Source: Ephemerocybe angulata
Taxonomy: Eukaryota > Basidiomycota > Agaricomycetes > Agaricales > Psathyrellaceae
Reading direction: 5' to 3'
NCBI GenBank assembly: GCA_013368325.1
Contig: JAACJK010000110.1
Coordinates: forward strand, 992,001-1,056,000
Length of the DNA stretch: 64,000 nucleotides
The notes beneath the pieces were generated by a model. The model saw only the letters and a program-made list of their open reading frames with translations. It was not told the DNA's origin and ran no database searches. How positions within the stretch are numbered: the first letter of the stretch is position 1; the number at the start of each line of letters is the position of its first letter. The translations under genes and the position numbers were made by a program. Shown one piece after another: positions 1 through 10,157 of the stretch.

Positions 1-146
1 ATCGCGGGCTGTGGTTGCTGGATATTTGGGCACTTTCCCCCGGTCGTCTCCAGCACTTACCCGATAGTTCCTGCCCCTTGATTCTCATATAAAACGTCGG
101 GCAAGGACGGGTCCTTCCTTCCTTCCTCACAGCTTCACCCTCTATC

Positions 147-1371
147 ATGAACCACACCCAGTCTTCGCAATTCCAAGCCCTCTTCTCTCCAGCGGTACCG
201 CACCAAGCGTCTTCTGTCCTGCTCCTCATCGAGAACTCTGAAGCCATGGCAAATATATGGTATGACGTTCGTGACCAATGCTTGAAGCCACTGCTCTCAG
301 AGTTCGACGCTGCCAACAGAAACGCTCCGGTAAGCACTTTTATTCCTGTTTGATGAACCCAGCCCTGACCCCAAACCTCGAAGATCAAGGTATTCGCTGT
401 GGAAAGCCTCCCCTTACCGCCGTCCCCCGCGCATCCTGAGCCTGCGCTGGGCAGTGCAGAAGGCCTCCACCACGGGCTGAGTAACATACGCTTCAATTAC
501 TCGCCGAACAACCGGCTGTCCACTGCGAAAGTGAACGCCGCCATCGATGTGACGGACTCGCCTCGTCTCCAGACGTCCGACGTGCTCACTGCTTTGCTGA
601 TCGATAGCTCTTGTCCACTGTAACGTACGGTGGGAAACCTGTTACATCGCACCTCGTTATCGTTGCTGCCACTGCACCCATTGATGATCCTCTTCTTGGG
701 ATTCGGCAGTACGCTTGGTTCCTCCTTGCCGAGAAACTCCAGAAGGTGCGTCGCCCATACCTTGGTTCATATAGTGGTCCTCATGTACTAACGTCAACAT
801 ACCAGGCGAATATCTTCTGCCACCTCGTCCTCGTCCGCAGCACCGAAGACATGTCGTCCCTTATCGGCTTGTATGACAAAACGGTTGGTATACCTACCTC
901 CACTCTTCCGACTCCCGAGAGTTCACGCGTCAGCGCTAGCGATGGCTGCAAGGAGCCGTCGAGGTCCACCCCGAGATTGAGGCCCTCAACCGCCACCGGT
1001 ACCAATTCAGGTTCGCCGGAAGGCCGAACAACATATTCTTGAATAACAGCTATCCGGGTTTCCCGCTCTCACTTCCGGGCGTGGATAGTCCGGCATCTGG
1101 ATCTGGAAGCAGTGGTGGTACGCAGTTTCCTTTATATTCGAATTTTGTGGAGTGTGGCTCAGGAATTGCTTTAGGTGCTCCTGCATGGTCCAAGGGGAAA
1201 CAGGTTCACGAGTTTGAGGGGTTCGGTGGGGAGGATCAGCGGTTCAATGTGTTCAAGGAGGGTTCTACTGACCCGTTCTTCGCCCTTCCTGGGCTTGGGG
1301 GCACTGGAGCCTTTGATATGCCTTCCTCGCCGCGCTCGCCGCACTCGTCTACGAACCAGCGCCAGTTCTAA
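147..1371 (+). CDS. Mediator subunit Med25-type von Willebrand A domain protein
   Basis: Six exons inferred: 147-329, 384-548, 608-745, 806-883, 940-1117, 1175-1371, together 312 residues in one consistent frame. The N-terminus reads VLLLIENSEAMANIW, followed by later strands SHLVIVAATAPIDD and FCHLVLVRSTEDM. These resemble the core beta strands of the Med25 vWA domain, which in animals anchors Med25 to Mediator in the nucleus. The metal-site DxSxS is replaced by ENSEA, as expected for this non-integrin vWA branch. The C-terminus is Gly/Ser/Pro-rich (SGSGSSGG) and lacks any ACID-like domain. Exon 3 rests on an inferred 59-nt intron (549-607) that resolves a frame change, and 1118-1174 is a 57-nt intron without a stop. 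Family assignment is by motif recognition only; another fungal vWA protein is the alternative. Confidence 0.62.
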
Positions 1372-1803
1372 ACCTCAGCTTTCCTCTCGGCACCTATGTA
1401 CCTCCCTTGTCTCTCAAACTACACTTCTTATCGTCCTCTTCAATTTCTAGACGAGATGTTCAACACGGACGAGTGAACCCTTATATCACAATTTGACCTC
1501 TTCCACTGTCCATACCCCGACTCCATTCGATCTTGTTTTGTTACATCCTCCCTAATGCTGTATATATCTTACGACATATCTCGCATTTTAATCTTGATAT
1601 CTACACCTTGCTCCGGGGCTCGGCCGCAAGCTCGGGGCTGCGTTGGCAATTTGCCAGCTCTCTCCCTCAAGGGATTTTAGGTTCGTGCCGCGCCGGAGCA
1701 GGGGCTTGCTCCGAATTTGAGCGCTTGTTACCATTTGCACATGTTTGTCAATGGCTTTAACTTGAGCAGTTCCAAGCGCTGGCAAGAGCTTTTCCTTCCT
1801 GCC

Positions 1804-3003
1804 ATGCTACGACGCGTATCTGCGTGGACTGTAAGTGTGCCTTTAGCGGGGCTGACCCTTGTGAACGATGCTAACATTCCACAGGCTTCCTCGATTAACC
1901 GCTGCTGGCGCGTCCGATCCCTGAGCTATGAAGGAGTCAACACGCGACCGCCAGCAGTTAAAGAACCTGCACGCGCACCACCTGGCCAACAGCCAATTAG
2001 CCCCCGCTTCCGCAGCCAACGCGCTCCAATCTGTTCTCTGAACCCGGAGCAGCTGACATTGTCGGACCTCCTCGATATCTCTGGTCTAGTGCAGCCCGCG
2101 CCTTGCCTCGCAGAAGTGGGCAAAGCAACAATCAGCTACAAAGAATGTGGAAGCAACTCCAAGGGAGACCGCCGTCACATACCCTTCCCGCCTGGCTCAG
2201 TTGGGTTTCTTTACCTCCATCGAAGGCCGAACTCCCACCCCGCTGCAGGGGAGATCCGTTTCCGTGTCGTCGATGCGTCCAAGGTAGACAGCAGTACCCC
2301 TACCGTCGAGCTTTTCAGGGGAGGGAGTGATCTGCTTGCGCATAAGGGATATGGTCAACCTTGGCGCATACATATGCTGCAGACATACTTGTCTAGAATG
2401 TACGAACCTTTCCGCAAGGCTACGGTGCGCCAAGGCCTCCTCACAGAGGACGAGGAACGCGAAGCGTCTCTCCTCCTCTCGAAACTTCCAGTGAAGACGC
2501 TCAAAGCACCGACGATTATACTTGAGAGGATCACGGACCCGTTTATCCTCTCTCTTTCAGTTACCCGCAAGGACAGTAACCGGCATTCCATTATTGGTTT
2601 GCACCAAGAAGCGATCGTCAAGCATCGGTTAGCGAAACGCCAGCTTCGGCGGGAACCGCAGCACCTTGTCCCTCCTACATACCACGGTGAGGAAGATGTG
2701 CAAAACCCTCATTCTTTTGTCATTGACTGTAGTTCAGGGAACGCTCTTGTCCGATTCGAGCTGTCCGGCCCTGACAGGGAACTCGTTCTCCGGGTGCTGA
2801 AACTTTTGGATCAGCCTGGTCCTGATGATGTATTCTTTCAATTGCCAGAGGAGGGGGCCAAGGTTGTGATCAGATATCAGAGGAGTAAAGCAAGAGACAA
2901 CCTCTTGAACGACCAGAACCTCATTCCGCCGAGCTCCATGAAGATTCTCGAGGATGCCTACCCTCTATCAAGCGATGCCACGACGGATATGTGTCGAAGT
3001 TAG
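1804..3003 (+). CDS. Unrecognised protein, probably mitochondrial
   Basis: A 27-nt first exon (1804-1830) is joined by a 54-nt intron (1831-1884, GTAAGT...CTAAC...CAG) to a long exon 1885-3003, giving 381 residues. The start MLRRVSAWT followed by SSINRCWRVRSLS is Arg/Ser-rich with no acidic residues, typical of a mitochondrial presequence (inference). The body has a conserved-looking C-terminal half with mixed charged stretches (TEDEEREASLLLSKLP, HRLAKRQLRREPQ). I do not recognise a domain. The intron is a multiple of three and lacks a stop, so the frame stays open across it and further upstream; the ATG at 1804 was chosen because the spliced N-terminus then makes sense. Start and function are uncertain; coding status is well supported by the 373-codon open exon. 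Confidence 0.6.
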   Translation: MLRRVSAWTVSVPLAGLTLVNDANIPQASSINRCWRVRSLSYEGVNTRPPAVKEPARAPPGQQPISPRFRSQRAPICSLNPEQLTLSDLLDISGLVQPAPCLAEVGKATISYKECGSNSKGDRRHIPFPPGSVGFLYLHRRPNSHPAAGEIRFRVVDASKVDSSTPTVELFRGGSDLLAHKGYGQPWRIHMLQTYLSRMYEPFRKATVRQGLLTEDEEREASLLLSKLPVKTLKAPTIILERITDPFILSLSVTRKDSNRHSIIGLHQEAIVKHRLAKRQLRREPQHLVPPTYHGEEDVQNPHSFVIDCSSGNALVRFELSGPDRELVLRVLKLLDQPGPDDVFFQLPEEGAKVVIRYQRSKARDNLLNDQNLIPPSSMKILEDAYPLSSDATTDMCRS

Positions 3004-4273
3004 CGCTTCGCAAGCCATCTCACTGGGTTCTCTCGAACAAACCCCTTTTCATTGAACCTTCCGTGTTGTGTCCCCCTCTTGACATGTATCTTCACAATTC
3101 AGCTGACGAAACGGTTTTCAGCCACACAGACTCTGCTCGTCTGCCCTCCATCCTTCCTCCATCCTTCTCGACTTACTCTCGACATCCTTCCTGCCGCTGC
3201 GAGCTCAAGCAAGTTCCCACACAGTACGACGGGTTAGGGTCTCCTCTCAAGACCCAGCCACGGAATTTCGGAATTGAAGCCAACCGAATTCCGGTCGCCC
3301 AAGTAGAGGCTTCCAAGCACGTTATAATTGCCATGTGAGTCCCAGCCACCATGTCCAATCAAATAAACGGTTCTCCTGATGCGATCCTTCATCTCAGACT
3401 TCCAAGTTAATGCATAATGTCGCCTTTAGAAGCGCGTTTGAGGATCAAATCGAACCGATCAGATATGTCGTGGTCACTACGGAAATATATTGCCATGGAT
3501 GGATGGATTTGGGAGGTTCGAGCCTTGTGCTTGGCTTAGACTCGCAACCTGATATCCTGGGATTAGGATCAAGGTCCAAAGTCACGATGTGGTGCGTCAA
3601 GGTGCCCCCACCAATCGTAGCTGGCTGAGGCGCTCGAACGTTGTCCTCCTCGCCGCCTACATCGCAGCCGACACCGGACGGATTTAGAGTATATATATAC
3701 CTGACCTGACACCAGGTGTGCCCAAGGTAATGTGTTATATGAACGCGAGAACGACGAAGAACGTGGAACGTGGAGCAGAATATCATTGCGACTCGCAGGC
3801 GCAGCCAATTGTCCTCCCTCGCTGTTACAGAACCACGAGAAGTCAGTTGCCACTCCCAGCCTCGCTCGCCGTGTGTCCTCAATGCGTCAAGAGAAGAAGA
3901 AGAAGAGAAGATCGCTACTTCTGGTTATCGTTTTCGGAGGTTTGAGCGTCGCCATCGCCGGAAGCGCAGAAGCATACGTTCTGTAATACTCGGTGCGGTC
4001 AGCTCCGATTGGGTGACCCCCTTGCCTTGCCACGGCTAATTGGAGCGAAGGGGAGTAGTATCAGTCAGTAGGTAGGTATAGGGTGTCGGCTCGAGACTTT
4101 ATACTGAAACTCTTGTGCTCATGATTCAGAGGCCCTCCCGTGGAGTAATGGCAATGGAGCCGAAGGCAGCATAGCAGTTTACCGTAGCCTCTTGTCGCCG
4201 AATCGCGGACCAACTTATAATCAAGAAGCTCGGGATAAACTTGAGTGGCACGCTGGCAGCTTTGTAGAGTTAC
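3004..4273. other. Intergenic stretch, no confident gene
   Basis: No frame on either strand looks convincingly coding. It would hold the 3' flanks of the plus gene ending at 3003 and of the minus gene ending at 4274, which converge here. A purine-rich GAAGAA tract lies near 3890-3910. Confidence 0.4.
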
Positions 4274-5373
4274 TTACTCAGGCTCACAATGCTTATCGTG
4301 CGGAACGGCCTCAAGAATTTTGACTGGATTATGCGCGAAATAACGTTCGCGATGTGGTCTCTCGCAAATTTCACATGGGAGACAACTCAGATAGGCAGCG
4401 ATCTTATCTACCTCAACGACCTCAGCCTGGAAAGTATTATTTATACTCCCAAGAAGCCTGTTTGCCTTCAGTAAAGTGGAGACTACTCCCTGGATCTTCG
4501 ACATTCTTCTGACTGGTAGGCGAACCTTCGGGATGCCCGAGTCCGACTCAATGTCATATGCACACCCATCGACGCAAGGACGACTCTACACCATACCCCG
4601 GTCTCTGTCAACTAACCGCTGCGGGATCCTCGGCGAGATGAGATAGATAATTATACAACCCGAGAGTATCCGAGTCTCCATGGTCCAAGGAGGACAATAA
4701 TGGGCTTTGCGAGAGAGGGACGATTCGGGACGAGAGAGGTGATGGGAACAACCATAAATACGCCTCGTACATGCCTTTCTGGGAGTGATACTACCGAGAT
4801 CAAGCCTCTTGTCGATAGTCCATGCTGCCTCGGATGTTCCTAGAATCGCGCAACGTGTCCACGAACTTGCCTTTATCGGGACAGAGTTCACTCGAAAGAG
4901 AACAGAAATCTAGGATTTGAACTGTACGTACCTGTTGCAACAACGTCGAAACTTGAGTCCTCCCTTATTATAGAGGATGACGAGAGGCTGGCTGCATATC
5001 ACCCACTATGAAAGCCGTGGACGCAGGGTGCGGAAATGAAAATGGCGACAATCTCGCGCGTCGCGGTGCCAAATTGATGCATAAGATGTTGATTCCTGGT
5101 CGAAGCCCACCGAGATCATGGATCCTCGAACCCGATGGAGAGGATACCGAACTTGCTAGCATCACCCATATCCTGGATCCCTCAAACCCAGTAGAACCTG
5201 AGAGCCTCTGCTGAGCCGCCTCTCCCCGATAATCAGCACGCCTCTCTCCGAGCGCCAAAGTCTAGTGGCCATGGGTTGATCCAAGGATGATCTTTCCGTG
5301 CTCTGCAAATCAGCAACCGCATTTCTCCCTCAATCGGTGGGTATTCAAACACCTTGAAATGCTGGGTCGTCAT
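4274..5373 (-). CDS. Hidden intron-rich gene, unknown function
   Basis: Reading the minus strand, the last two exons are 4778-4617 (54 codons, starting KGMYEAYLWLFP) and 4546-4274 (starting SDSGIPKVRLP, ending HDKHCEPE then TAA). Both join at phase 0 across a GTTAGT...CATTGAG intron and are fully open. The last exon contains a Cys-rich patch CLPCEICERPHRERYF. Upstream blocks that also look coding are MTTQHFKVFEYPPIEG (ATG at 5373) and ELCPDKGKFVDTLRD near 4880, but their splice joints are unresolved. No domain recognised. A gene or a recently decayed gene are both possible; the last two exons are the firm part. Confidence 0.38.
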
Positions 5374-5401
5374 GTCTGATCTAGGAACTCGCGTTTATCG
5401 A

Positions 5402-6504
5402 TTACTTATAACACGTTCTATATTCGGATAAAGTCGACCCAAATCCGGTGAGTCGTTCCATCCAGGGATTCCCATGCCCGTGAGTCGCAGCATAAGGTAC
5501 TTGCTGGGAGGAATAAGGAAGGAATACCCTTAAGGCTGGCGCCTCGAAATCAGCGGAGTCGACGGAATAGCCCATTGATGGCGTGTGGTCTCGCACCTGG
5601 ACTCCGGAAGACCGCATTCCTGGACCTGCACAATCCAATGTTATCGTGAACGGCTTGCGAACAGCGAGCTGATGATCGTGATTTTCAATTATATGAAAAT
5701 GTCCAAAGAGTGTCGATAGTCGGTCCCTGGTTACTATCTGAGCTAGAGAATGAACTTGAAAGTAGTGCGGCAGTACTGTGATGGGACCACTTTACCTGAC
5801 GCATCGCACAATGAGCCTCTTCGAAGAGGTTGTCCGATAGGCGTGGGTGGTTCGAACGAGGTACAGGGCGCACAGAAGGGACGTAAAGGGCTACTACCCG
5901 AGCTAATAGCTCTCGGATTCCTTCGTTGAGAAGTGCGATTACCTGAAAAGTAACCTCATACTCCGATACTTCTGATACGTGCGTAGGTTGAGCCTTGAGA
6001 ACAGCGCGTCTTCGGCCGATACGTTCAACATAGTGCGAACAGGGAGAGTAGGCGCCCATGGTTCTTGGGCGAGAATTCGGTTGACCGATGCGTTCGAAGC
6101 AGAAAGTGGCGGTTCGTTGCCAGAATCGACGACGCCAATCACAGCATGGTGAGATGGTATCACAGAGGACGCTCGAGGACGTTTGATCACTGCGCCGCGC
6201 AACGACCAAGAATGTCAAAGCGCCTTCCCGACTTGGACTCCTCGAGCTCGGTACCGCCCTATGAACGAGGAGAAATGAAATGGCCGCAGAAGACATAGGA
6301 GATAGACGGGACCGATGTCTGGGAGTAGGTGGTGACAAGAGAAATGGAACTCTAGCCTCAAATAGGTGGGATGCCTTGATTTGAGTAGTCCTAGTCACAC
6401 CGCACTAAATGGAATAGTCCAGATTCGCAGAATAGACAAGACTTACGAAATGCGAGCCATTCTTGCTTCTGCGTAGCTGGAATATCGGGAATGAGGCGCT
6501 TCAT
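5402..6504 (-). CDS. Hidden intron-rich gene, unknown function
   Basis: The minus strand begins with a 58-nt exon 6504-6447 (MKRLIPDIPATQKQEWLAF) ending in a consensus GTAAGT donor. Later blocks are open and protein-like: VIKRPRASSVIPSHHAVIG to NLRTYQKYRSM (about 6190-5945), a Ser/Pro segment SSGSSPLRPFCAPC (about 5900-5795), and a last exon of about 340 nt with AQIVTRDRLSTLFGHF and GFGSTLSEYRTCYK before TAA. Joints between blocks are plausible but the one after exon 1 is unresolved. The stop overlaps a possible donor (AA|GTAATC), so this could be the 5' part of the same gene as the neighbour at 4274-5373. No family recognised. Confidence 0.36.
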
Positions 6505-8201
6505 TTGAAAATTGTTAGACTCGATGCTCTAATCCACGAGGTCTAATGTCCACGAGGATATGAAGCAGCAGCAAGTTTCCCGTCTCCAGATAAGAGAAAG
6601 CTTCAGTGTCACATCCCAAGAGTACCCGAAACAAGCATGGCGAGACCCTCGCACGTTGCACCCTCGCCTGCCCTCCTCCGAGTCAACGTCCAGGGTTCTC
6701 GTCACGCAACCGGTTGCCAGAGATCTCTTTCTTTCTTGTCGTCGTCTAGGAAGAAGGCCATACACATATCAAGAGAACAATGCAGTTCTCTCCATTTCGA
6801 GGTGCGAAGTAACACAATCAATGCGCCCTGGAAGATTGAGAGTCGGAGAAGAAGATGAGTCGCAATTGACAGGCAGTGCCCACTGTGGGATCATACGGTG
6901 ATCCCCATCCGGCATCGAACGTTGCATGCCGCCGGGATGCCGAAGCTGGATTCCCAGGGACCGAGGGGTCTCCAAGGGTCTCCCGGTGTACAAAAGGGCC
7001 CAAATCGAAGAAGAGGGCGGAAAGCGGCCCTGGGTGCCTGAGAATCATGCAATCTAATCATCGGAGGTTAGGGCTGGTTAGGGGCTTTCAACTGAGGGCG
7101 GGTGCGAGATCACCGACCGACATACCCTTGATGAGTCTGACGAAGAAACATGGCAAAGAATTTTCTGAAGGCGTAGGTCGCTCTACGATAGATAGGGGTC
7201 ACATTCCGAAGCGAGGATTAAAAGCATATTCATCTCACTGAAACCAGGGCTCGACGAGTGCGCGACGACATCGAAGTCGCACAAGAAGCAGAGTAGCGAA
7301 GGACTTCTACTGCCGACATAACGAAATAACTCTCAACTTCGTCTCAGGGAATCTCGCTTAACGTGTACCGTATCATTCTATTTGTGACCAGTTAACTCAG
7401 CAACTAAGATATTGGAATTAGACCCCCGTTCATACTCTTTCATACTGTCCATCTTATGGTGTGCTCAGCACGACAGCGCTCAAGGAAACATCTGGAAACC
7501 TGCCAAGTAACTGATATTTGGGAGGTTCAGGCTTCGCCGATCGGAGGCATCATGCAACCGCCTGATCTTTTGCATTGTCCTTGCTTCTGCGACCCACATG
7601 CGTCCATTCCAATGGCAGGCCACTGTCTGGCAGATAAAAAAAGATTCCTATGTACTTGATCTACATATACATCCACATTGCACCCTCGAAATCTCGCGTA
7701 TCAAACACCACACTCCCAAGAAAAGCCTTAAAGTCAATCTTTATTCTCGCTTGGTCAAGCGACCAATGTGATTGCGATCGATGCCTGTCCTAATCGAGCA
7801 TTGTTATCTATTTTCTTAACTCTTCCGCCACAGGCGTAATAAAGGAGCGCGAAGCTGGGCGAAGTAATATCGATGGTGGCATTCGAAGGATTCTCAAATC
7901 CCCTGAGTGCTGACATACTGTGACCAAACAGACATATGGATGTGGCGTTAAGCTCTCCTGAGTGACATTACGGCCGTCTTCGGAGAAACAAAGCGATGTT
8001 CGAAGCAGCATGCCAAGGGCTTCGCCCACGTTCGAGAACACTATGGTATGTATACATAAGACATAGAACAATCAGGTGCCCGCCATAATATCGGTATGCC
8101 TTGTATCCAGAACCTTCAAAATTCTGAATCCAGGAAACGTGAGCACAAGGCACTTGCGGGGCACCGGTTTATAACCTTATTCCTTGATGTGAAGCTTACA
8201 G
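6505..8201. other. Stretch without a confident gene
   Basis: Contains the presumed promoter of the minus gene starting at 6504 and probably upstream exons of the plus gene ending at 8540. A short ATG-led block at 7456 ending in TGCCAA|GTAACT may be a first exon, but I could not connect it. Confidence 0.3.
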
Positions 8202-8540
8202 TTTCTCGTTCTTATTTCATTTCGGGAACTTCGCAGCCGCGCCCTACCATGGTCATCGGAATTGCGGACTCTGGAAGGAGGTATTATCACCCTTACTAAG
8301 CGCTCTGAATTAGGCGCCCGTGCTTAACGCACATCTCGCCTCTCTCCTATCACCGTTCCCCGCCGAGGTGCATTTACCTGATTTAGAGCTTCAGGGTAAG
8401 ATACACTAGCACCCTAAAGACAGGCACAGCAAGAGGCCGTATCCTACAACATATCCAGATTGAAGAAGGCAGGTGTTCGCCCGGCAACAATGGTGATCAG
8501 GTGGCTACGTTCCCAAATAGCCTCAGAACCCCCGAAATGA
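8202..8540 (+). CDS. 3' exons of an unrecognised gene
   Basis: Three blocks join in frame: 8202-8280 (FGNFAAAPYHGHRNCG), 8314-8395 (APVLNAHLASLLSPFPAEVH) and 8434-8540 (EAVSYNISRLKKAGVRPA, ending SQIASEPPK then TGA). The introns would be 33 and 38 nt, shorter than elsewhere in the window, which lowers confidence. The upstream part of the gene was not resolved. No domain recognised. Confidence 0.3.
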
Positions 8541-9065
8541 GTTTGAGCTTAAATGACCTGAGAGCTGTTTGATAGTAGCAATCCACCTTCTTCTTGAGCG
8601 TTCTCAATACATATGTGGTTTCGCTATTCAAAACAAGCTCATTGGAATGACTGATACCAAACTACGCCTATTCTTTCGTACCCCACATGATGAGTGCTAG
8701 AACCGTTAGGCGCCCCTTTGGGCAAGATAAGATGGCTCGTGGGTAGCGGATGATGCTATGCGACTGATTGTCGGGTTTGAGGGTTGAGATGGTGGTCGTC
8801 TGAGCAATAGATGCGTGCGCCGCCTAGACCGTACTTGGTTCGTCGGGTAGATGTGGACGAAACAAGTGCACATAAGATGGCAATAGGTGACTTCGTTTAA
8901 GTGTAGCTCAGAGCCTGTCGCCACTATCACTCTATCTATGCGCCACCCAATGAGTACTTTGCGCTCAGAGCGCCTCTACGGCGCGCCGTTTAGGCTTGCA
9001 TATCCATATCGTGGAGTGCCTATCGTCTCCCCTGAGTTATGTATTAACCCACACCAGGTTACGAG

Positions 9066-9322
9066 ATGCCATCTCCCAAGAGAGATATTCGAACGTTCTG
9101 GAAAGAATAGGTAGACTCCTTCGAGACACCGAATGAAGTCCAGGAGGACCCACGCAGCGCACTGACCTCGCTATACATACACGCGGAAACGAGCGATCTG
9201 CGTCCACCGGTGACCATACCACTCGTACGGGTGCCCTTCTACAATCGAGAAGCCCTCTCCTTCGATGGCGAGTCGGAATTAGGTGTGGACCCGCGGGTCT
9301 CTCGCGTGCTCTTGCGCTTCGA
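9066..9322 (+). pseudogene. Coding-like frame interrupted by TAG
   Basis: The frame MPSPKRDIRTFWKE is followed by TAG at 9108-9110 and then continues in the same frame as VDSFETPNEVQEDP through LYIHAETSDLRPPV and VPFYNREALSFDGESE to LLRFD, where a GTGCGT donor follows. Protein-like composition on both sides of the stop suggests either a nonsense mutation, or that the exon starts at 9111 after an AATAG acceptor. Upstream, YHSIYAPPNEYFALRAP (about 8925-8980) may be an earlier exon. Family not recognised. Confidence 0.33.
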
Positions 9323-9410
9323 TGTGCGTATTCCAGCACCAGGGAGCTCCAACATGAGGCTCACGACGAAACATTGGGGATGGTGTTCGCCTTCTTGTGG
9401 AGATATGTAA

Positions 9411-10157
9411 AGCCTATAGTTTATCTCTTGTGTTCTGGCTCTTCGTTGGTGTTCTGGTGTTCGATGCGGGGTATCGACTCTATTGTTGGGGCGGGTCTGG
9501 CCTGCTATGATTAGAGGGTGATGCGCTTCCGATGAGTGGAGCGCGTTAAAAGTGGTCGGAATGAAGTGGTGGAGGCGACGATAGCCACTGGTGACTTTTC
9601 GATGCAGCATGTCTAGACTTCCATCTGCTGGCAAGACCCTGTATATCCTCCTCCTTCATTTCCCTCCTTTCTCAATAGATTCGACGGGAAGGTGAGCGCC
9701 CTGCAGCGTGCGACTCCTGGGGCGCGTCGCGAATAGATAGCGCCATGGACATCGCAGTCCACCACAGCTAAAGCTTATTCTATATCAGCACCTTTCCAGA
9801 CAATCCTAGCCTAACATGGTGAGAGGGGTATACAAAACTTTTTACCTCGTTCTTCCCAATCGCGGCGAACAAAGAGGGAGATTGGACATCATTGGAGTCA
9901 GTGATAGCTGTGAGAGACTTTCGTACCACTGCATAGATTACGGCCCATCGCAATTTTCGAGCTTCGTGCCATTCGTTCCGACGCTCCGGACGATTGTAAC
10001 TGCTGTTATAAGCGGCTGGAGACGAGTTCAGGAATGTGAGCATTGTGGGGAAGGTGGGCCAGAGTAAGGAGACAGAAGGCTGTCGAGAGAGCGCTCAAAT
10101 TGCTGCGTACTGCCGTCAGCTGGGGAAGCCGGCGGTAAACCCAGAAGCCAGGGTAAA
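9411..10157. other. No confident gene
   Basis: A hydrophobic frame (SLSLVFWLFVGVLVF, about 9415-9470) could belong to the preceding damaged frame. Otherwise I see nothing that I can support. Confidence 0.3.
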
